Assembly: GCF_004193175.1 (NCBI RefSeq)
Contig: NZ_SAUH01000001.1
Location: 6,038,306-6,102,305, forward strand
Direction: 5' to 3'
Source: Streptomyces sp. RFCAC02
GTDB lineage: Bacteria; Actinomycetota; Actinomycetes; Streptomycetales; Streptomycetaceae
Length of the DNA stretch: 64,000 nt
Shown: positions 34,493-43,591 of the stretch, in pieces
How positions within the stretch are numbered: position 1 is the stretch's first letter
Layout of the letters: every line of letters begins with the position of its first letter
Notes under the pieces: model-generated
The model's input: the letters and a program-made list of their open reading frames with translations, nothing else
The model's database searches: none
What the model was told of the DNA's origin: nothing
Program-made: the position numbers and the translations under genes

Positions 34493-34847
34493 GGAGGCCT
34501 ACCGGTTGCGAGGGGAGCGGAACCCGCCCGCTCGGCGCGGGGAACGGCAGCCGTTCCTGATTGATTGCTTGCCGAGGGGAAGGAATCCCGCGCGGCGCCG
34601 GGTCGCGGTCAGCGGGCGCGTGGATGCGCGACGGAGCGCCATCCGGCGCGGGCGCGCGGGGGCGACGGCGGGAGATGGAAAAGGCGGGGGAGTGGTGGCG
34701 CGGCGGAGAGCCCGGTCAGCGGAGCAGCGCGCGCACCGGCCCGGCACAGATCGCGCTGGCCTGCCGACGGAGGTCGACATGCCTGCGGGACACGAGGCGC
34801 AGAACCGGATTCACGGGAAGCAGAGTGACAGGACCGATCGCGATCGG
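34493..34847. other. gene-free stretch upstream of the importer-sulfatase operon
   Basis: No convincing gene: short frames here lack family features. It must hold the promoter of the six-gene minus-strand operon, because the ROK gene ends just upstream. No clear -35/-10 pair close to 34492 was found. Confidence 0.5.
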
Positions 34848-34849
34848 TC
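34832..34849. promoter_or_regulatory. 18-base perfect palindrome at the ROK stop
   Basis: GACCGATCGCGATCGGTC, a perfect inverted repeat that overlaps the first bases of the ROK stop codon region, 340 bases upstream of the importer operon. On the minus strand it overlaps a -35-like TTGACC (34846-34851). It could be an operator for the operon or a stem at the end of the ROK transcript; there is no loop, which argues for a protein-binding site. Confidence 0.45.
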
Positions 34850-36056
34850 AACACGCGCCCACCTGACGGAGCGTTAGGTCAGACCGCTCCGCCCCCGCAC
34901 GCAGCGGATCCCGGTACAGCGCCGCCAGCGCCGGCGTACCGCCCGCGACCGGCAGGACGGCCGGCCCGGCGTGCGGCGGCACCAGCCGCGACGGGTCGTC
35001 GCAGATGTGCGAACGGGCCGCCAACTCCTCCGCCATCACCGCGTGGTACTCCGGATTGAGCAGGCTGGAGATCTCCGTGACGATGACCACGTCCGGGTTG
35101 AGCACATCGGTCAGCAGCGCGGCGGCCCGCCCGACCATCCGCGCACGGTCCCGCAGCAGCCGGTCGGCACGTCCGTCCCCCGCGGCCGCCGCGTCCACCA
35201 GCAGCCGCACGTCCGGCTCCGGGACGACACCGTCCCGCACCGCCCGTGCGGCCAGCGCCGTGTCGGAGGCGACCGCGTGCAGACAGCCGGCCCGGCCGCA
35301 GTGACAGCGCTCGCCCCGGACACCGATCGGCAGATGCGCCACGTCCCCGGCGGCGGACCGCGGCCCGTGGTGCACCACACCGGCTATGCCGAACGCCGCG
35401 TCCACCACATTGCCGATGAACAGGTGCGCCACGCTGCGCCGCGCGGCAGGGCGGCCGAAGAGGATCTCCGAAAGGGCGATGGCCCGCGCGTGGTTGTCCA
35501 CATGCACCGGCAGGCCCAGGGCGCGCTCCAACGGTGCCCGCAGCGGAGTCCCGCACATGCCGAGCGCCTCGTGCCGCACCACCGTCCCCGCCCCCGGGTC
35601 CACCCAGCCGCCGACGATCGCCCCGAAACCGAGCACCGGACGTCCCGCCGCGTGCCGTTCCAGGAATCCCGGCAGCACATCGAGGGCCGGCCCGAGCGCC
35701 GCGTCCCCCGAAAGACCGGTGAACACGGTGGTGCCCCGTGCCACCACACCGCCCCGCAGGTCCAGCAGGCAGTACGTCGCCGCGCTGACACCGAGGTGCA
35801 GCCCTCCGACGAGGGGACCGTCCGTGTCGATGTCGACGGGCACCTGCGGACGCCCCACCGCGCCGGCGACCGACAGCTCCGGACGCTCACGGACCAGCCC
35901 CAGCCGCGCGAGCCCCACGAACTGCCGGGACACGGCGGCCGGACTCAGCCCGGACAGGCGGGCGATCGCGCCACGTGCGACCGGCCCGTGGTCGAGGGCC
36001 GCCCGCAGCACGGCGGCGGCATTGGCATCGCGGCGTCCGTCGCCCGGCCGGGACAT
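34848..36056 (-). CDS. ROK family transcriptional regulator
   Basis: 402 residues. N-terminal winged helix (AAAVLRAALDHGPVARGAIARLSG, then LSPAAVSRQFVGLARLGLVRE), then a ROK sugar-kinase-like domain with HVDNHARAIALSE and the zinc motif RGERCHCGRAGCLHAV. ATG 36056 has GAGGAGG nine bases upstream; the in-frame start at 36113 does not. It sits between the importer-sulfatase operon (same strand, downstream) and the divergent dioxygenase-sulfatase unit, so it is the natural regulator of both (inference). A ROK effector would usually be a sugar, which hints at a sulfated carbohydrate. Confidence 0.9.
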   Translation of the reverse strand: MSRPGDGRRDANAAAVLRAALDHGPVARGAIARLSGLSPAAVSRQFVGLARLGLVRERPELSVAGAVGRPQVPVDIDTDGPLVGGLHLGVSAATYCLLDLRGGVVARGTTVFTGLSGDAALGPALDVLPGFLERHAAGRPVLGFGAIVGGWVDPGAGTVVRHEALGMCGTPLRAPLERALGLPVHVDNHARAIALSEILFGRPAARRSVAHLFIGNVVDAAFGIAGVVHHGPRSAAGDVAHLPIGVRGERCHCGRAGCLHAVASDTALAARAVRDGVVPEPDVRLLVDAAAAGDGRADRLLRDRARMVGRAAALLTDVLNPDVVIVTEISSLLNPEYHAVMAEELAARSHICDDPSRLVPPHAGPAVLPVAGGTPALAALYRDPLRAGAERSDLTLRQVGAC

Positions 36057-36162
36057 GGGATGGCCTCCTCGCTGTCGATGTGGCGGTCGATGTACCGGCC
36101 CGTTGCGCCGCATTGCGGTCGGGTGAAATATCCACCGGCGCGACCCTCCAGGACGCAGGCCA

Positions 36163-36188
36163 TCACCTCACGTGATCACCGCAGGTGA
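36163..36188. promoter_or_regulatory. inverted repeats in the divergent gap, candidate ROK operator
   Basis: TCACCT (36163-36168) and AGGTGA (36183-36188) are inverted around a second, perfect palindrome TCACGTGA (36168-36175). They lie in the 343-base gap (36057-36399) between the ROK gene and the dioxygenase gene. Confidence 0.45.
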
Positions 36189-36270
36189 GCCACGCACCTG
36201 CCGGGCGAACCAGTCGCCGTGGCGCCGATTCAACCATCACCGGGCGCCCTCCGCGCCGCCCGGGAGGGGA

Positions 36271-36299
36271 TTGACCGGGACCGCCCGCCGCGCTTTATT
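36271..36299 (+). promoter_or_regulatory. promoter of the dioxygenase-sulfatase unit
   Basis: TTGACC (36271-36276), 17 bases, TTTATT (36294-36299). The AT-rich -10 stands out in very GC-rich surroundings and has optimal spacing. Predicted leader is about 95 bases to ATG 36400. Confidence 0.6.
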
Positions 36300-36399
36300 T
36301 CCGCTGCGAGACGAATCCACCGCCGGCGCGGCCCCCGACGCCCGCGCCACCGCACCCACCGCCGGCCGACCGCCCGGCCCGCCCGAGAGGTTCGCAACC

Positions 36400-37380
36400 A
36401 TGACCACCGCACCCGAGACCACCGCCACCGCGACCGGACACGACGACAGCACCCCGATCACCGTGACCCGCCTCAACGGCCGCATAGGAGCCGTCATCTC
36501 CGGCGCCCGCCTCGGCGGCGACCTGCCGGCCGCGACCGTCGCCGCCGTCCGCGCGGCAGTCCTCGCCCACAAGGTCGTCTTCTTCCGCGACCAGCACCAC
36601 CTCGACGAGGAGAGCCACGAGGCGTTCGGCCGCCTCCTCGGCGCCCCGGTCGCCCACCCCACCGTCCCCTCGGCCGACGGCCGGTACGCCCTGCCGATCG
36701 ACTCCGACTTCGGCGGCCGCGCCAACCAGTGGCACACGGACGTCACCTTCGTCCCCGCCTACCCCGCCTTCTCCATCCTCCGCGCCGTCACCATCCCGCC
36801 CTACGGCGGCAACACCCTGTGGTCCAACACCGCCGCCGCGTACGCCGACCTCGCCGAGCCACTGCGCACCCTCGCGGACAGCCTCCGCGCCGTGCACTCC
36901 AACGCCTACGACTACGTCGCCGCCCACCCCGAGGCCGACGGCGAACAACTCCGCCGCTACCGCGAGATCTTCACCGCGGTCCGCTTCCGCACCGAGCACC
37001 CGGTGGTGCGCGTCCACCCCGAGACCGGCGAACGCGTCCTGCTCCTCGGCAACTTCGTCCAGCACATCACCGGCCTGCCCAGCAAGGACTCCCGCCTCCT
37101 CATCGACCTGTTCCAGGCCCACGTCGAGCGCCCGGAGAACACCGTCCGCTGGCAGTGGCGCGAGGGCGACGTCGCCCTGTGGGACAACCGCGCCACCCAG
37201 CACTACGGCGTCGACGACTCCGACGACCACCGCCGCTCGCTGCGCCGTGTGACCATCGACGGCGACGTGCCCGTCGGCCCCGACGGCCGCCCCAGCGAGC
37301 TGCTGGTCCCCGAGGAAGTCCCCGCCCCCGCCTTCGGCCCGGCCTCCGGGGCCGCCGGGAAGGACACGACCGCACCGTGA
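36400..37380 (+). CDS. TauD/AtsK-type alpha-ketoglutarate-dependent dioxygenase, probable alkylsulfatase
   Basis: 326 residues, Fe(II)/2-oxoglutarate dioxygenase. Iron ligands His-x-Asp in [13 protein letters not shown] and the distal His in [12 protein letters not shown]; the 2-oxoglutarate Arg in [16 protein letters not shown]. The blocks [17 protein letters not shown] and ATQHYGVDD resemble AtsK of Pseudomonas and Rv3406 of Mycobacterium, which release sulfate from alkyl sulfate esters, rather than taurine-specific TauD (family knowledge from memory). ATG 36400 with GAGAGG upstream. Overlaps the sulfatase start by four bases (GTGA), supporting a shared sulfur-scavenging task. Confidence 0.9.
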   Translation: MTTAPETTATATGHDDSTPITVTRLNGRIGAVISGARLGGDLPAATVAAVRAAVLAHKVVFFRDQHHLDEESHEAFGRLLGAPVAHPTVPSADGRYALPIDSDFGGRANQWHTDVTFVPAYPAFSILRAVTIPPYGGNTLWSNTAAAYADLAEPLRTLADSLRAVHSNAYDYVAAHPEADGEQLRRYREIFTAVRFRTEHPVVRVHPETGERVLLLGNFVQHITGLPSKDSRLLIDLFQAHVERPENTVRWQWREGDVALWDNRATQHYGVDDSDDHRRSLRRVTIDGDVPVGPDGRPSELLVPEEVPAPAFGPASGAAGKDTTAP

Positions 37381-38816
37381 GCACCGAGCCGCACCGGCCA
37401 CCGAACGTCATCGTCGTCCTCACCGACCAGCAGCGCTGGGACACCACCGGCGTGGCGGGCAACCCCGCGGGCGTCACACCCGAGTTCGACCGGATCGCCC
37501 GCACGGGCACCTGGGCAGGGACGGCCGTCACGCCGAACCCGGTGTGCGCCCCCGCACGCGCCGCGCTCCAGACCGGCCGGTTCCCCACCGCGGCCGGCGT
37601 CCACCGCAACGGACTGCCCCTCCCGCAGGACGTACCGACCCTGGCCGGCGCCTTCGCCGCCGCCGGCTGGACGACGGGCTACCTCGGCAAGTGGCACCTC
37701 GCGGGAGCGCCGGCCGGCGCAGGACCCGTCCCGCCCGACCGGCGCGCCGGGTACCGCCACTGGCTCGCCGCCGAACTGCTGGAGTTCACCTCCGACGCCT
37801 ACCGGACGGTGCTGTACGACGAGGACCAGCGGCCGGTGCGGCTCCCCGGATACCGCTCCGACGCCCTGGTCGACGCCGCGATCCGCTTCGTGGCCGACCA
37901 CCACGACCAGCCGTTCCTCCTGTTCCTGTCCCTGCTCGAACCCCACCACCAGAACGCCACCGACGACTACCCCGCCCCCCACGGATACCGCGAGCGCTAC
38001 GAGGGAACCTGGCTGCCGCCGGACCTCGCGGCCCTCGGCCCCGGCGCGCCGGGCGGCGGCGCCCACCGTCACATCGGCGGCTACCTCGGCCAGCTCAAAC
38101 GCGTCGACGAGGGCGTGGGCCGGCTCCGCGACGCGCTGCACAGCCTCGGCATCGAGGACCGCACCATCCTCGCCTGGACCGCCGACCACGGCTCCCACTT
38201 CCGCACCCGCAACGACGAGTACAAACGCTCGGCGCACGACGCGTCGGTCCGCGTCCCGCTCGCACTGACCGGCCCCGGCTTCACCGGCGGCGGCCTGATC
38301 CGCCGGCCCGTCAGCACCGTCGACCTCGTGCCGACCCTGCTGGAGGCGGCCGGGCTGCCGGTGCCCGCCGGCGTGCAGGGACGCTCGTTCCTGCCGCTGG
38401 TGGGCGGAGGTGCCGACCCCGGGCGGCCGGACGGCGTCCTCGTCCAGATCAGCGAATCGCACGTCGGCCGCGCCCTGCGCACCGGCCGCTGGAAGTACGC
38501 CGTGGCCGCCCCGGACGCGGACGCCTGGAACGACCCGGCCGCCGACCGGTACGTGGAGACCGAGCTGTACGACCTGGCAGCCGACCCCTACGAGCTGGAC
38601 AACCTGGCGGGCCTCACCTCCCACCGATCCGTGGCCGACGGCCTGCGCGCCCAGTTGCTCGCCTGGCTCGAACGCGCGGGGGAGCGGCCCCCCGAGATCC
38701 TGCCGGCCCCGCCACGGACCCTGCCGCAGCGGCGCCCCGACCCCGAGGCGCGCGACCTGCCCTGGGACGGACTCCCGTTCGGCCACCGGCGCGGCGACGG
38801 GGGGAACCCGCCCTGA
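37377..38816 (+). CDS. type I sulfatase, cytoplasmic (second)
   Basis: 479 residues. Starts [20 protein letters not shown] with the metal Asp, then the formylglycine site [16 protein letters not shown] (CxPxR and TGR), [21 protein letters not shown] and [18 protein letters not shown], all classical choline/aryl-sulfatase blocks. No signal peptide. GTG 37377 overlaps the dioxygenase stop. It needs the formylglycine-generating enzyme encoded 9 kb away on the other strand. The C-terminal 40 residues are Pro/Arg-rich. Substrate not deducible. Confidence 0.93.
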   Translation: MSTEPHRPPNVIVVLTDQQRWDTTGVAGNPAGVTPEFDRIARTGTWAGTAVTPNPVCAPARAALQTGRFPTAAGVHRNGLPLPQDVPTLAGAFAAAGWTTGYLGKWHLAGAPAGAGPVPPDRRAGYRHWLAAELLEFTSDAYRTVLYDEDQRPVRLPGYRSDALVDAAIRFVADHHDQPFLLFLSLLEPHHQNATDDYPAPHGYRERYEGTWLPPDLAALGPGAPGGGAHRHIGGYLGQLKRVDEGVGRLRDALHSLGIEDRTILAWTADHGSHFRTRNDEYKRSAHDASVRVPLALTGPGFTGGGLIRRPVSTVDLVPTLLEAAGLPVPAGVQGRSFLPLVGGGADPGRPDGVLVQISESHVGRALRTGRWKYAVAAPDADAWNDPAADRYVETELYDLAADPYELDNLAGLTSHRSVADGLRAQLLAWLERAGERPPEILPAPPRTLPQRRPDPEARDLPWDGLPFGHRRGDGGNPP

Positions 38817-38844
38817 CGCCGGCCCGCCGGCACCGCCGGAGGGC

Positions 38845-39489
38845 TCAGGCCACCGCCCCCTCCGGACGGGAGGGCGGTGCCAGGGCCAGCAGCTCACCGA
38901 GACGGGCGCACAGATCCGTCCCGGCCGCGGCGTGCACGGTCGTGATGCCCAGCGCCGCGGCGGGCGGCAGATTGACCTCCTGGTCGTCCACGAACACGCA
39001 CTGATCACCCCGCAGACCCATCCGCTCCAGCGTGCGCCGGTAGATCTCCGGATCGGGCTTGGCGAGCCCCTCCCGTTCGGAGATCACGGCCACGTCGAAC
39101 AGGTCCCACACCCCGAGGTGCCCGTACGGGTCGTAGGGCTCGACGCCGAAGGAGTTGGACAGCATCGCCACCCGCATCCCGGCCTCCCGGGCGGCGACGG
39201 CCAGCGCCACCACGTCCTCCGCCCGCCGGATACCGGCCCAGGCCCGCCCCATGAGGTTCTCCGACCGGTCCACCCCCAGCGCCCGCGCGGTGGTCGCGTT
39301 CCACTCCTCCTGCGACAGACGCCCGGCCTCCAGCGCCAGATACAGCTCCCGCCCCGCCGGGTCACGCTCCAGCGCGTGGCTCCACGCGTCGGCGGCCAGC
39401 CCCTCGCGCAGACACCAACCGCGGACCGACTCCCCGATCCCCGTCGCCAGCACACCCGCGAAATCGAGAATGAGCCCCCTGTAGCGCAC
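38845..39489 (-). CDS. HAD superfamily hydrolase
   Basis: 214 residues, HAD subfamily IA. Motif I is LILDFAGVLATG, in which the usual second Asp of DxD is Ala; the nucleophile Asp is kept. Motif II AMLSNSFG, motif III Lys in LAKPDPEIYRRTL, motif IV VFVDDQEVNLPPA. The changed motif I is typical of DFGGVL-type members and argues against a simple phosphatase, since the second Asp is the acid/base there. GTG 39489 has GGGGAAC upstream. Convergent with the sulfatase; 118 bases after the TetR gene. Confidence 0.85.
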   Translation of the reverse strand: MRYRGLILDFAGVLATGIGESVRGWCLREGLAADAWSHALERDPAGRELYLALEAGRLSQEEWNATTARALGVDRSENLMGRAWAGIRRAEDVVALAVAAREAGMRVAMLSNSFGVEPYDPYGHLGVWDLFDVAVISEREGLAKPDPEIYRRTLERMGLRGDQCVFVDDQEVNLPPAAALGITTVHAAAGTDLCARLGELLALAPPSRPEGAVA

Positions 39490-39607
39490 GCCGTTCCCCT
39501 TCCCGCCGACCCACGTACGGTCCTCAGAATCGCCACCGCACGGCAACCGGGCAAGGGCGCACGGACGCTTCGCCCCGAACGGCCTCAGCGGGAGACGGCG
39601 GGCACGC

Positions 39608-40231
39608 TCACCGCGGCCACCAGCCGGGCAGCTGCGCGGTGATCGCCCGCGCCGCCGCCTCGACACCGGTCGCCCCGCCCACCGCCCATGCCTCGAACGC
39701 GGCGACGACCCCGCCCGCGATGAACGCCGCCGGATACGCCGACGCGCGCCCGGGGACCTCGGCCCCCGCGCGCGCGAGCTGCGTGACGGCCGCCTCGGCC
39801 CGCTCCTGCTGCGCGGCGAGCAGACGCCGCCGGAATCCGGCGTCAGAACCGGAGGCGAACAGCGTCCGGTACACGTCCCTGCGCTCAAGGATCTCCCGGA
39901 GCTGGTCGCGGAGTGCCCGCTCGTACGCCGCCGCCAGCTCCGCGGGACCCGCGGCCTCACTGATCACGTCCTCCGGCACCCGCGCGAGACGGTCGACCTC
40001 CTCCGCGAACACATCCGCCGCCAGCGTCCGGATGTCGGGCCAGTGCCCGTAGAACGTCACCCGGTGCACCCCCGCGTCGCGGCAGAGCCTCGCGACCGTC
40101 AGTTCTTCGAGGGGCGCTGCCGCCAGCGCGTCGAACAGAGCACGCACCACGCGTTCCCTGGTCCGCACGGCGCGCGGCTCGGCGCGGTCGGCGGCGAGGG
40201 CGCTTCCGCGCCGGGGCGGGCTGCCGGACAT
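39608..40231 (-). CDS. TetR family transcriptional regulator
   Basis: 207 residues. Helix-turn-helix: RERVVRALFDALAAAPLEE then LTVARLCRDAGVHRVTFYGHW. C-terminal part is helical with a TetR_C-type region (RDVYRTLFASGSDAGFRRRL). ATG 40231 has GGAGGGAAGC upstream. Follows the SDR gene by 50 bases on the same strand; it may regulate that gene through the palindrome at 41103. Confidence 0.9.
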   Translation of the reverse strand: MSGSPPRRGSALAADRAEPRAVRTRERVVRALFDALAAAPLEELTVARLCRDAGVHRVTFYGHWPDIRTLAADVFAEEVDRLARVPEDVISEAAGPAELAAAYERALRDQLREILERRDVYRTLFASGSDAGFRRRLLAAQQERAEAAVTQLARAGAEVPGRASAYPAAFIAGGVVAAFEAWAVGGATGVEAAARAITAQLPGWWPR

Positions 40232-40281
40232 GCGCTTCCCTCCGGGGAGTGGGGACCGAAGAGACGTGCCCCCGGCCCGGG

Positions 40282-41058
40282 TCAGCGTACGGACGTCTGG
40301 CCGCCGTCGACCGGAATGAGCTGTCCCGTGATGAAGCGCGAGGCGTCGGAGGCGAGGAAGACCATCACCGGTCCGAGGTCACGGTCCGGGTCGCCGTACT
40401 TCTGGCCCAGGGCGATCGACTGCTCATTCTGCCAGTAGTTCGCGGTGAGCTGGTCCTCGGTCATGCGTGCCCGCGCCTCCTGGTACATCGGCGTGGCGAT
40501 CGCGGGGAGGATGGCGTTGACCCGGACGCCGTCCGCGCCCCAGGCACCCGCCGCGGTCCGGGTCCAGGAGTGCACCGCGCCCTTGGAGGCGGAGTAGGCG
40601 GGCGCCACGGGCTCGGCGCGCAGGCCGGACACCGAACCGAAGTTGATGATGGAGCCGCGCTTGTTCGGAGCCATCAGCCGGTGCGCCGCCTGGTTCACCA
40701 GCATCGTGCCGCGCACGTTGACGGCCATCATCATGTCCCAGTCGGCGGGGGTGACGGTGGCGGCGTCGCCGGGGCGCTGGATCGCGGCGGGGTGCGCGAG
40801 GACGTCGAGCCCGCCCAGTGTCCGCGCCGCTGCGTCGAAGGCGCGTGTCACGTCCTCGGGGTCCGATATGTCGGCGACCATGAAGGACGCCGAGCCGGGG
40901 CCGGCCCGGCGCGCGTCCTCGGCGACCTTCTCGCCGCCGTCCTTGTCGAGATCCATGCCGACGACCCGGGCGCCGGCGCCGACGTAGGCGCGCAGTGTGG
41001 CGGCGCCCATGCCGCGGGCGCTGCCCGTGACGATGATCCGGTGGCCGTTCAGGTCCAT
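40282..41058 (-). CDS. short-chain dehydrogenase/reductase
   Basis: 258 residues, classical SDR. Cofactor motif IIVTGSARGMGAATLRAY; Asp following the second strand (VGMDLDKDG) favours NAD(H); active-site Ser in INFGSVSG and the YSASK catalytic Tyr/Lys in PAYSASKGAVHSW. LAHPAAIQ takes the place of the common NNAG. Substrate unknown. First gene of an apparent SDR-TetR unit. Confidence 0.93.
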   Translation of the reverse strand: MDLNGHRIIVTGSARGMGAATLRAYVGAGARVVGMDLDKDGGEKVAEDARRAGPGSASFMVADISDPEDVTRAFDAAARTLGGLDVLAHPAAIQRPGDAATVTPADWDMMMAVNVRGTMLVNQAAHRLMAPNKRGSIINFGSVSGLRAEPVAPAYSASKGAVHSWTRTAAGAWGADGVRVNAILPAIATPMYQEARARMTEDQLTANYWQNEQSIALGQKYGDPDRDLGPVMVFLASDASRFITGQLIPVDGGQTSVR

Positions 41059-41102
41059 GGTGATGACTCCTTCGTCGATTCCGGCGTCTGCCGTCTCTAA
41101 TT

Positions 41103-41112
41103 TACATCTGTA
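41103..41112. promoter_or_regulatory. short palindrome upstream of the SDR gene, candidate TetR site
   Basis: TACATCTGTA (TACA, two bases, TGTA), 45 bases upstream of the SDR start. On the minus strand it overlaps TAAATT, a good -10. TACA/TGTA half-sites are frequent in TetR operators near SDR genes. Confidence 0.45.
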
Positions 41113-41313
41113 GCGCAGTGTCCCTTCGGGGCGGCGAGGCTTCCGGAAAACGTTCCAGCCATACCGGAAAGTGTCCGGAAATTTGCAGGAGGAATGGCTG
41201 CGGAGCCGACGGCCGACGTGGGATTCGGGCGCTTATGTGGCTATCCGACGAGGGCTGGGGTGGGCGATGGGCGTGGGAGAACGGCCAACCTGCGAGGGGG
41301 TGTGTCCGGCGTG

Positions 41314-41355
41314 TTGTCATGTCCGGACCCCCTTCCTAGTCTGGGAGCGCTCCCA
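41314..41355 (+). promoter_or_regulatory. promoter with perfect CebR-type operator
   Basis: TTGTCA (41314-41319), 17 bases, TAGTCT (41337-41342) is a good promoter. Directly over the predicted start point lies TGGGAGCGCTCCCA (41342-41355), the perfect palindrome recognised by CebR, the cellobiose-responsive repressor of cellulose use in Streptomyces. The CE15 gene start is 195 bases downstream. Confidence 0.85.
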
Positions 41356-41550
41356 AAGCCCTGGTCCCGCTCGCGCGGCATGTCCACCGGGAAGTCGACA
41401 TGTCGTTTGCCGCCCTCCGCTGCTCCGCGGTGCCCTCCGCGGGCCGGGCCGGCACCCCCCTGTCCCGCCTTCCGGCGTGCGCCGCCGGGTGGACGGCCTC
41501 CGCGACGCCGCCGCCCGCCCGGGGCGGACGCCGTCCTCAGGAGGTCCCTC

Positions 41551-43236
41551 ATGCGTGTCCACCGATATCGGCCCCGGGTATGGGCGGTGGCGGTCTTCGT
41601 CGCCGTCGTCGGCCTGGTCGCCACCTTTTTCAACCCGCCCTCCGGCACGGCCGCGCCCGTCCCCGCCGCCGCGGCGGCGGCGGCCGTCGAGGACGACGGG
41701 GCCGACTGCCCGGTCCCGGACCCGGGGCCGTCGCCGTCCACCTCTCTCCTGCCCGACCCCTTCACGCGGCTGGACGGCACCCGCATCTCCGACACGTCCG
41801 ACTGGCGATGCCGGCGGGCGGAGATCAGGGAACTGGCGGAGAGGACCATCTACGGGCAGAAGCCCGGCAGGCCGGACAGCGTGACGGGCAGTGTCTCCCG
41901 CACCGGCATCACCGTGAACGTGTCGCACCAGGGCAGGAGCGCGAGCTTCTCCGCGAGCGTCGACCTGCCGAGCGGCTCCGGCCCGTTCCCCGCGGTCATC
42001 GTCCTCGGCGGGCTCGGCGCGGACACCGCCACCATCAAGGCATCGGGGGCGGCCGTCATCAACTTCGATCCCTACTCGGTGGGGCAGGAGGGCACGTCCC
42101 GCAGCAACAAGCAGGGTGCCTTCTACAGCGTCTACGGCTCGTCGAGCAGCACCGGCCTGCTCATGGCCTGGTCCTGGGGCGTGAGCCGGATCATCGACGT
42201 CATCGAGCAGTCGGACGGCAGCGTGCTGCGCACCGACGCGGCGGGCGTCACGGGGTGCTCCCGGTTCGGGAAGGGCGCCTTCGTGGCCGGCGCGTTCGAC
42301 CAGCGCATCGACCTCACGATGCCGATCGAGTCGGGTACCGGCGGCGCGCCCGTCCTCCGGGGCATCGCGGGGGAGAGCGGCTCGCAGCCCCTCAGCAGCG
42401 CCTACTCGGAGCAGCCGTGGCTCGGTGACGCGTTCAGCGCCTACACGGGCAACCCGAACGCCCTGCCGGTGGACACGCACGAGATCGTGGCGATGGTCGC
42501 GCCGCGTGGTCTGTTCATCATGGAGAACCCGCACATCGACTGGCTGGGCGCCCGCTCCGGAAGCGTGTCGGCGCTGGGCGGCGCCGAGGTGTACAACGCG
42601 CTCGGTGCCGGCGACGACATCACGTACTGGTCCGCCGTCCAGGACGGCACCCACTGCGCCGCCAGGTCGGAGTGGCGGACGCCGCTCCAGCAGAACATCC
42701 AGAAGTTCCTGCTGGGGACGGGCGATCAGCCCGGCGTCTTCCGGATCGCCGCGAACAAGTCGGGAAACCTGTCCGCCTGGCGGAACTGGCAGACCCCGGT
42801 GCTGACCGACGACGGCGGCGGCGACGCGGACGGCGATTCCGACGGTGACGCCGGCGGCGACGAAGGAAGCGCGGAGGGTGACTCCGACGGCGACGCGGAG
42901 GGTGATGCGGACGGTGGCCCGGGCGGCGGCGACGGTGCCTGCGCCGCCACCTACCGTACGGTCAACAGCTGGTCCGGCGGCTTCCAGGGCGAGGTGACGA
43001 TCAGCAACGACGGCGCCACCGCCATCGACGGCTGGAGCGTCGGCATGACGCTGGCGTCCGGGCAGTCCATCACCAACCTCTGGAACGGCCGGAACACCGG
43101 CACCAGCGGCACCGTCACCGTGCGGAACACCGCGTGGAACGGGACCGTCCCGTCCGGCGGCAGCGTGACCTTCGGGTTCGTCGGCAGCGGCAGTCCGTCC
43201 ACCGCCCCCGGCGGCATGACCTGCACGAGCCCCTGA
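41551..43236 (+). CDS. secreted CE15 glucuronoyl esterase with C-terminal CBM2
   Basis: 561 residues. Signal peptide in the first 35 residues (VWAVAVFVAVVGLVATFF). Residues 60-410 form an alpha/beta hydrolase of CE15: nucleophile in GVTGCSRFGKGA (Ser237), acid Glu260 in MPIESGTGG, and His368 in DGTHCAA. An acidic Gly/Asp/Ser linker (about 419-462) leads to a CBM2 cellulose-binding module (CAATYRTVNSWSGGFQGEV to the final Cys). CE15 enzymes cut the ester between glucuronoxylan and lignin. ATG 41551 with AGGAGG upstream. Promoter and CebR box show coupling to cellulose use. Confidence 0.93.
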   Translation: MRVHRYRPRVWAVAVFVAVVGLVATFFNPPSGTAAPVPAAAAAAAVEDDGADCPVPDPGPSPSTSLLPDPFTRLDGTRISDTSDWRCRRAEIRELAERTIYGQKPGRPDSVTGSVSRTGITVNVSHQGRSASFSASVDLPSGSGPFPAVIVLGGLGADTATIKASGAAVINFDPYSVGQEGTSRSNKQGAFYSVYGSSSSTGLLMAWSWGVSRIIDVIEQSDGSVLRTDAAGVTGCSRFGKGAFVAGAFDQRIDLTMPIESGTGGAPVLRGIAGESGSQPLSSAYSEQPWLGDAFSAYTGNPNALPVDTHEIVAMVAPRGLFIMENPHIDWLGARSGSVSALGGAEVYNALGAGDDITYWSAVQDGTHCAARSEWRTPLQQNIQKFLLGTGDQPGVFRIAANKSGNLSAWRNWQTPVLTDDGGGDADGDSDGDAGGDEGSAEGDSDGDAEGDADGGPGGGDGACAATYRTVNSWSGGFQGEVTISNDGATAIDGWSVGMTLASGQSITNLWNGRNTGTSGTVTVRNTAWNGTVPSGGSVTFGFVGSGSPSTAPGGMTCTSP

Positions 43237-43385
43237 AGCGGACGCGCCTGACCGCCCCCGCCCGGGCGCCGTACCGGCCGCCGGGGCGGGATCCGCACGC
43301 CAGACCCCGCCACCGGGCCGGCCCGCCCCCGCAGAGGGCGCGATAGTGCACACGCAGGCCCATATCGTCCACAGCCGCGGCCCTA

Positions 43386-43397
43386 GCATGGCCATGC
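43386..43397. promoter_or_regulatory. palindrome in the gap before the pectate lyase gene
   Basis: GCATGGCCATGC, a perfect 12-base inverted repeat in the 355-base gene-free stretch 43237-43591. It may be a LacI-type operator. No clear promoter hexamers were recognised; TATCGT lies about 20 bases upstream. The rest of the gap shows nothing further that can be supported. Confidence 0.35.
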
Positions 43398-43591
43398 CCG
43401 AGCCGCACGGCATCAGCGGGGACCCCCGCCCACGCCGCCCTCTGCCCCGCGCACCCTCACGCCACCTCACGGATCGCCCTGGACGAGGCACGTCATCACC
43501 CGGTGAGGCGGTACCCCGACCCCGGCCGGCGCCGGGGCGCGCGCCGGTGCCGGATGGCCGGCGGGACGTCTCCTCGGAAGAAGGGAAGGGC

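Larger units (their letters stand above)
41059..41550. other. gene-free stretch between SDR and CE15 genes
   Basis: Holds the SDR promoter region with a short palindrome near 41103 and, at 41314-41355, the CE15 promoter and CebR-type box described separately. No additional gene is supported between 41113 and 41313 or in the long leader 41356-41550. Confidence 0.6.

Noticed and set aside
34560..34580. TTGATTGCTTGCC as a promoter of the importer-sulfatase operon
   Set aside because: No hexamer pair in the correct orientation with acceptable spacing could be set on the minus strand.
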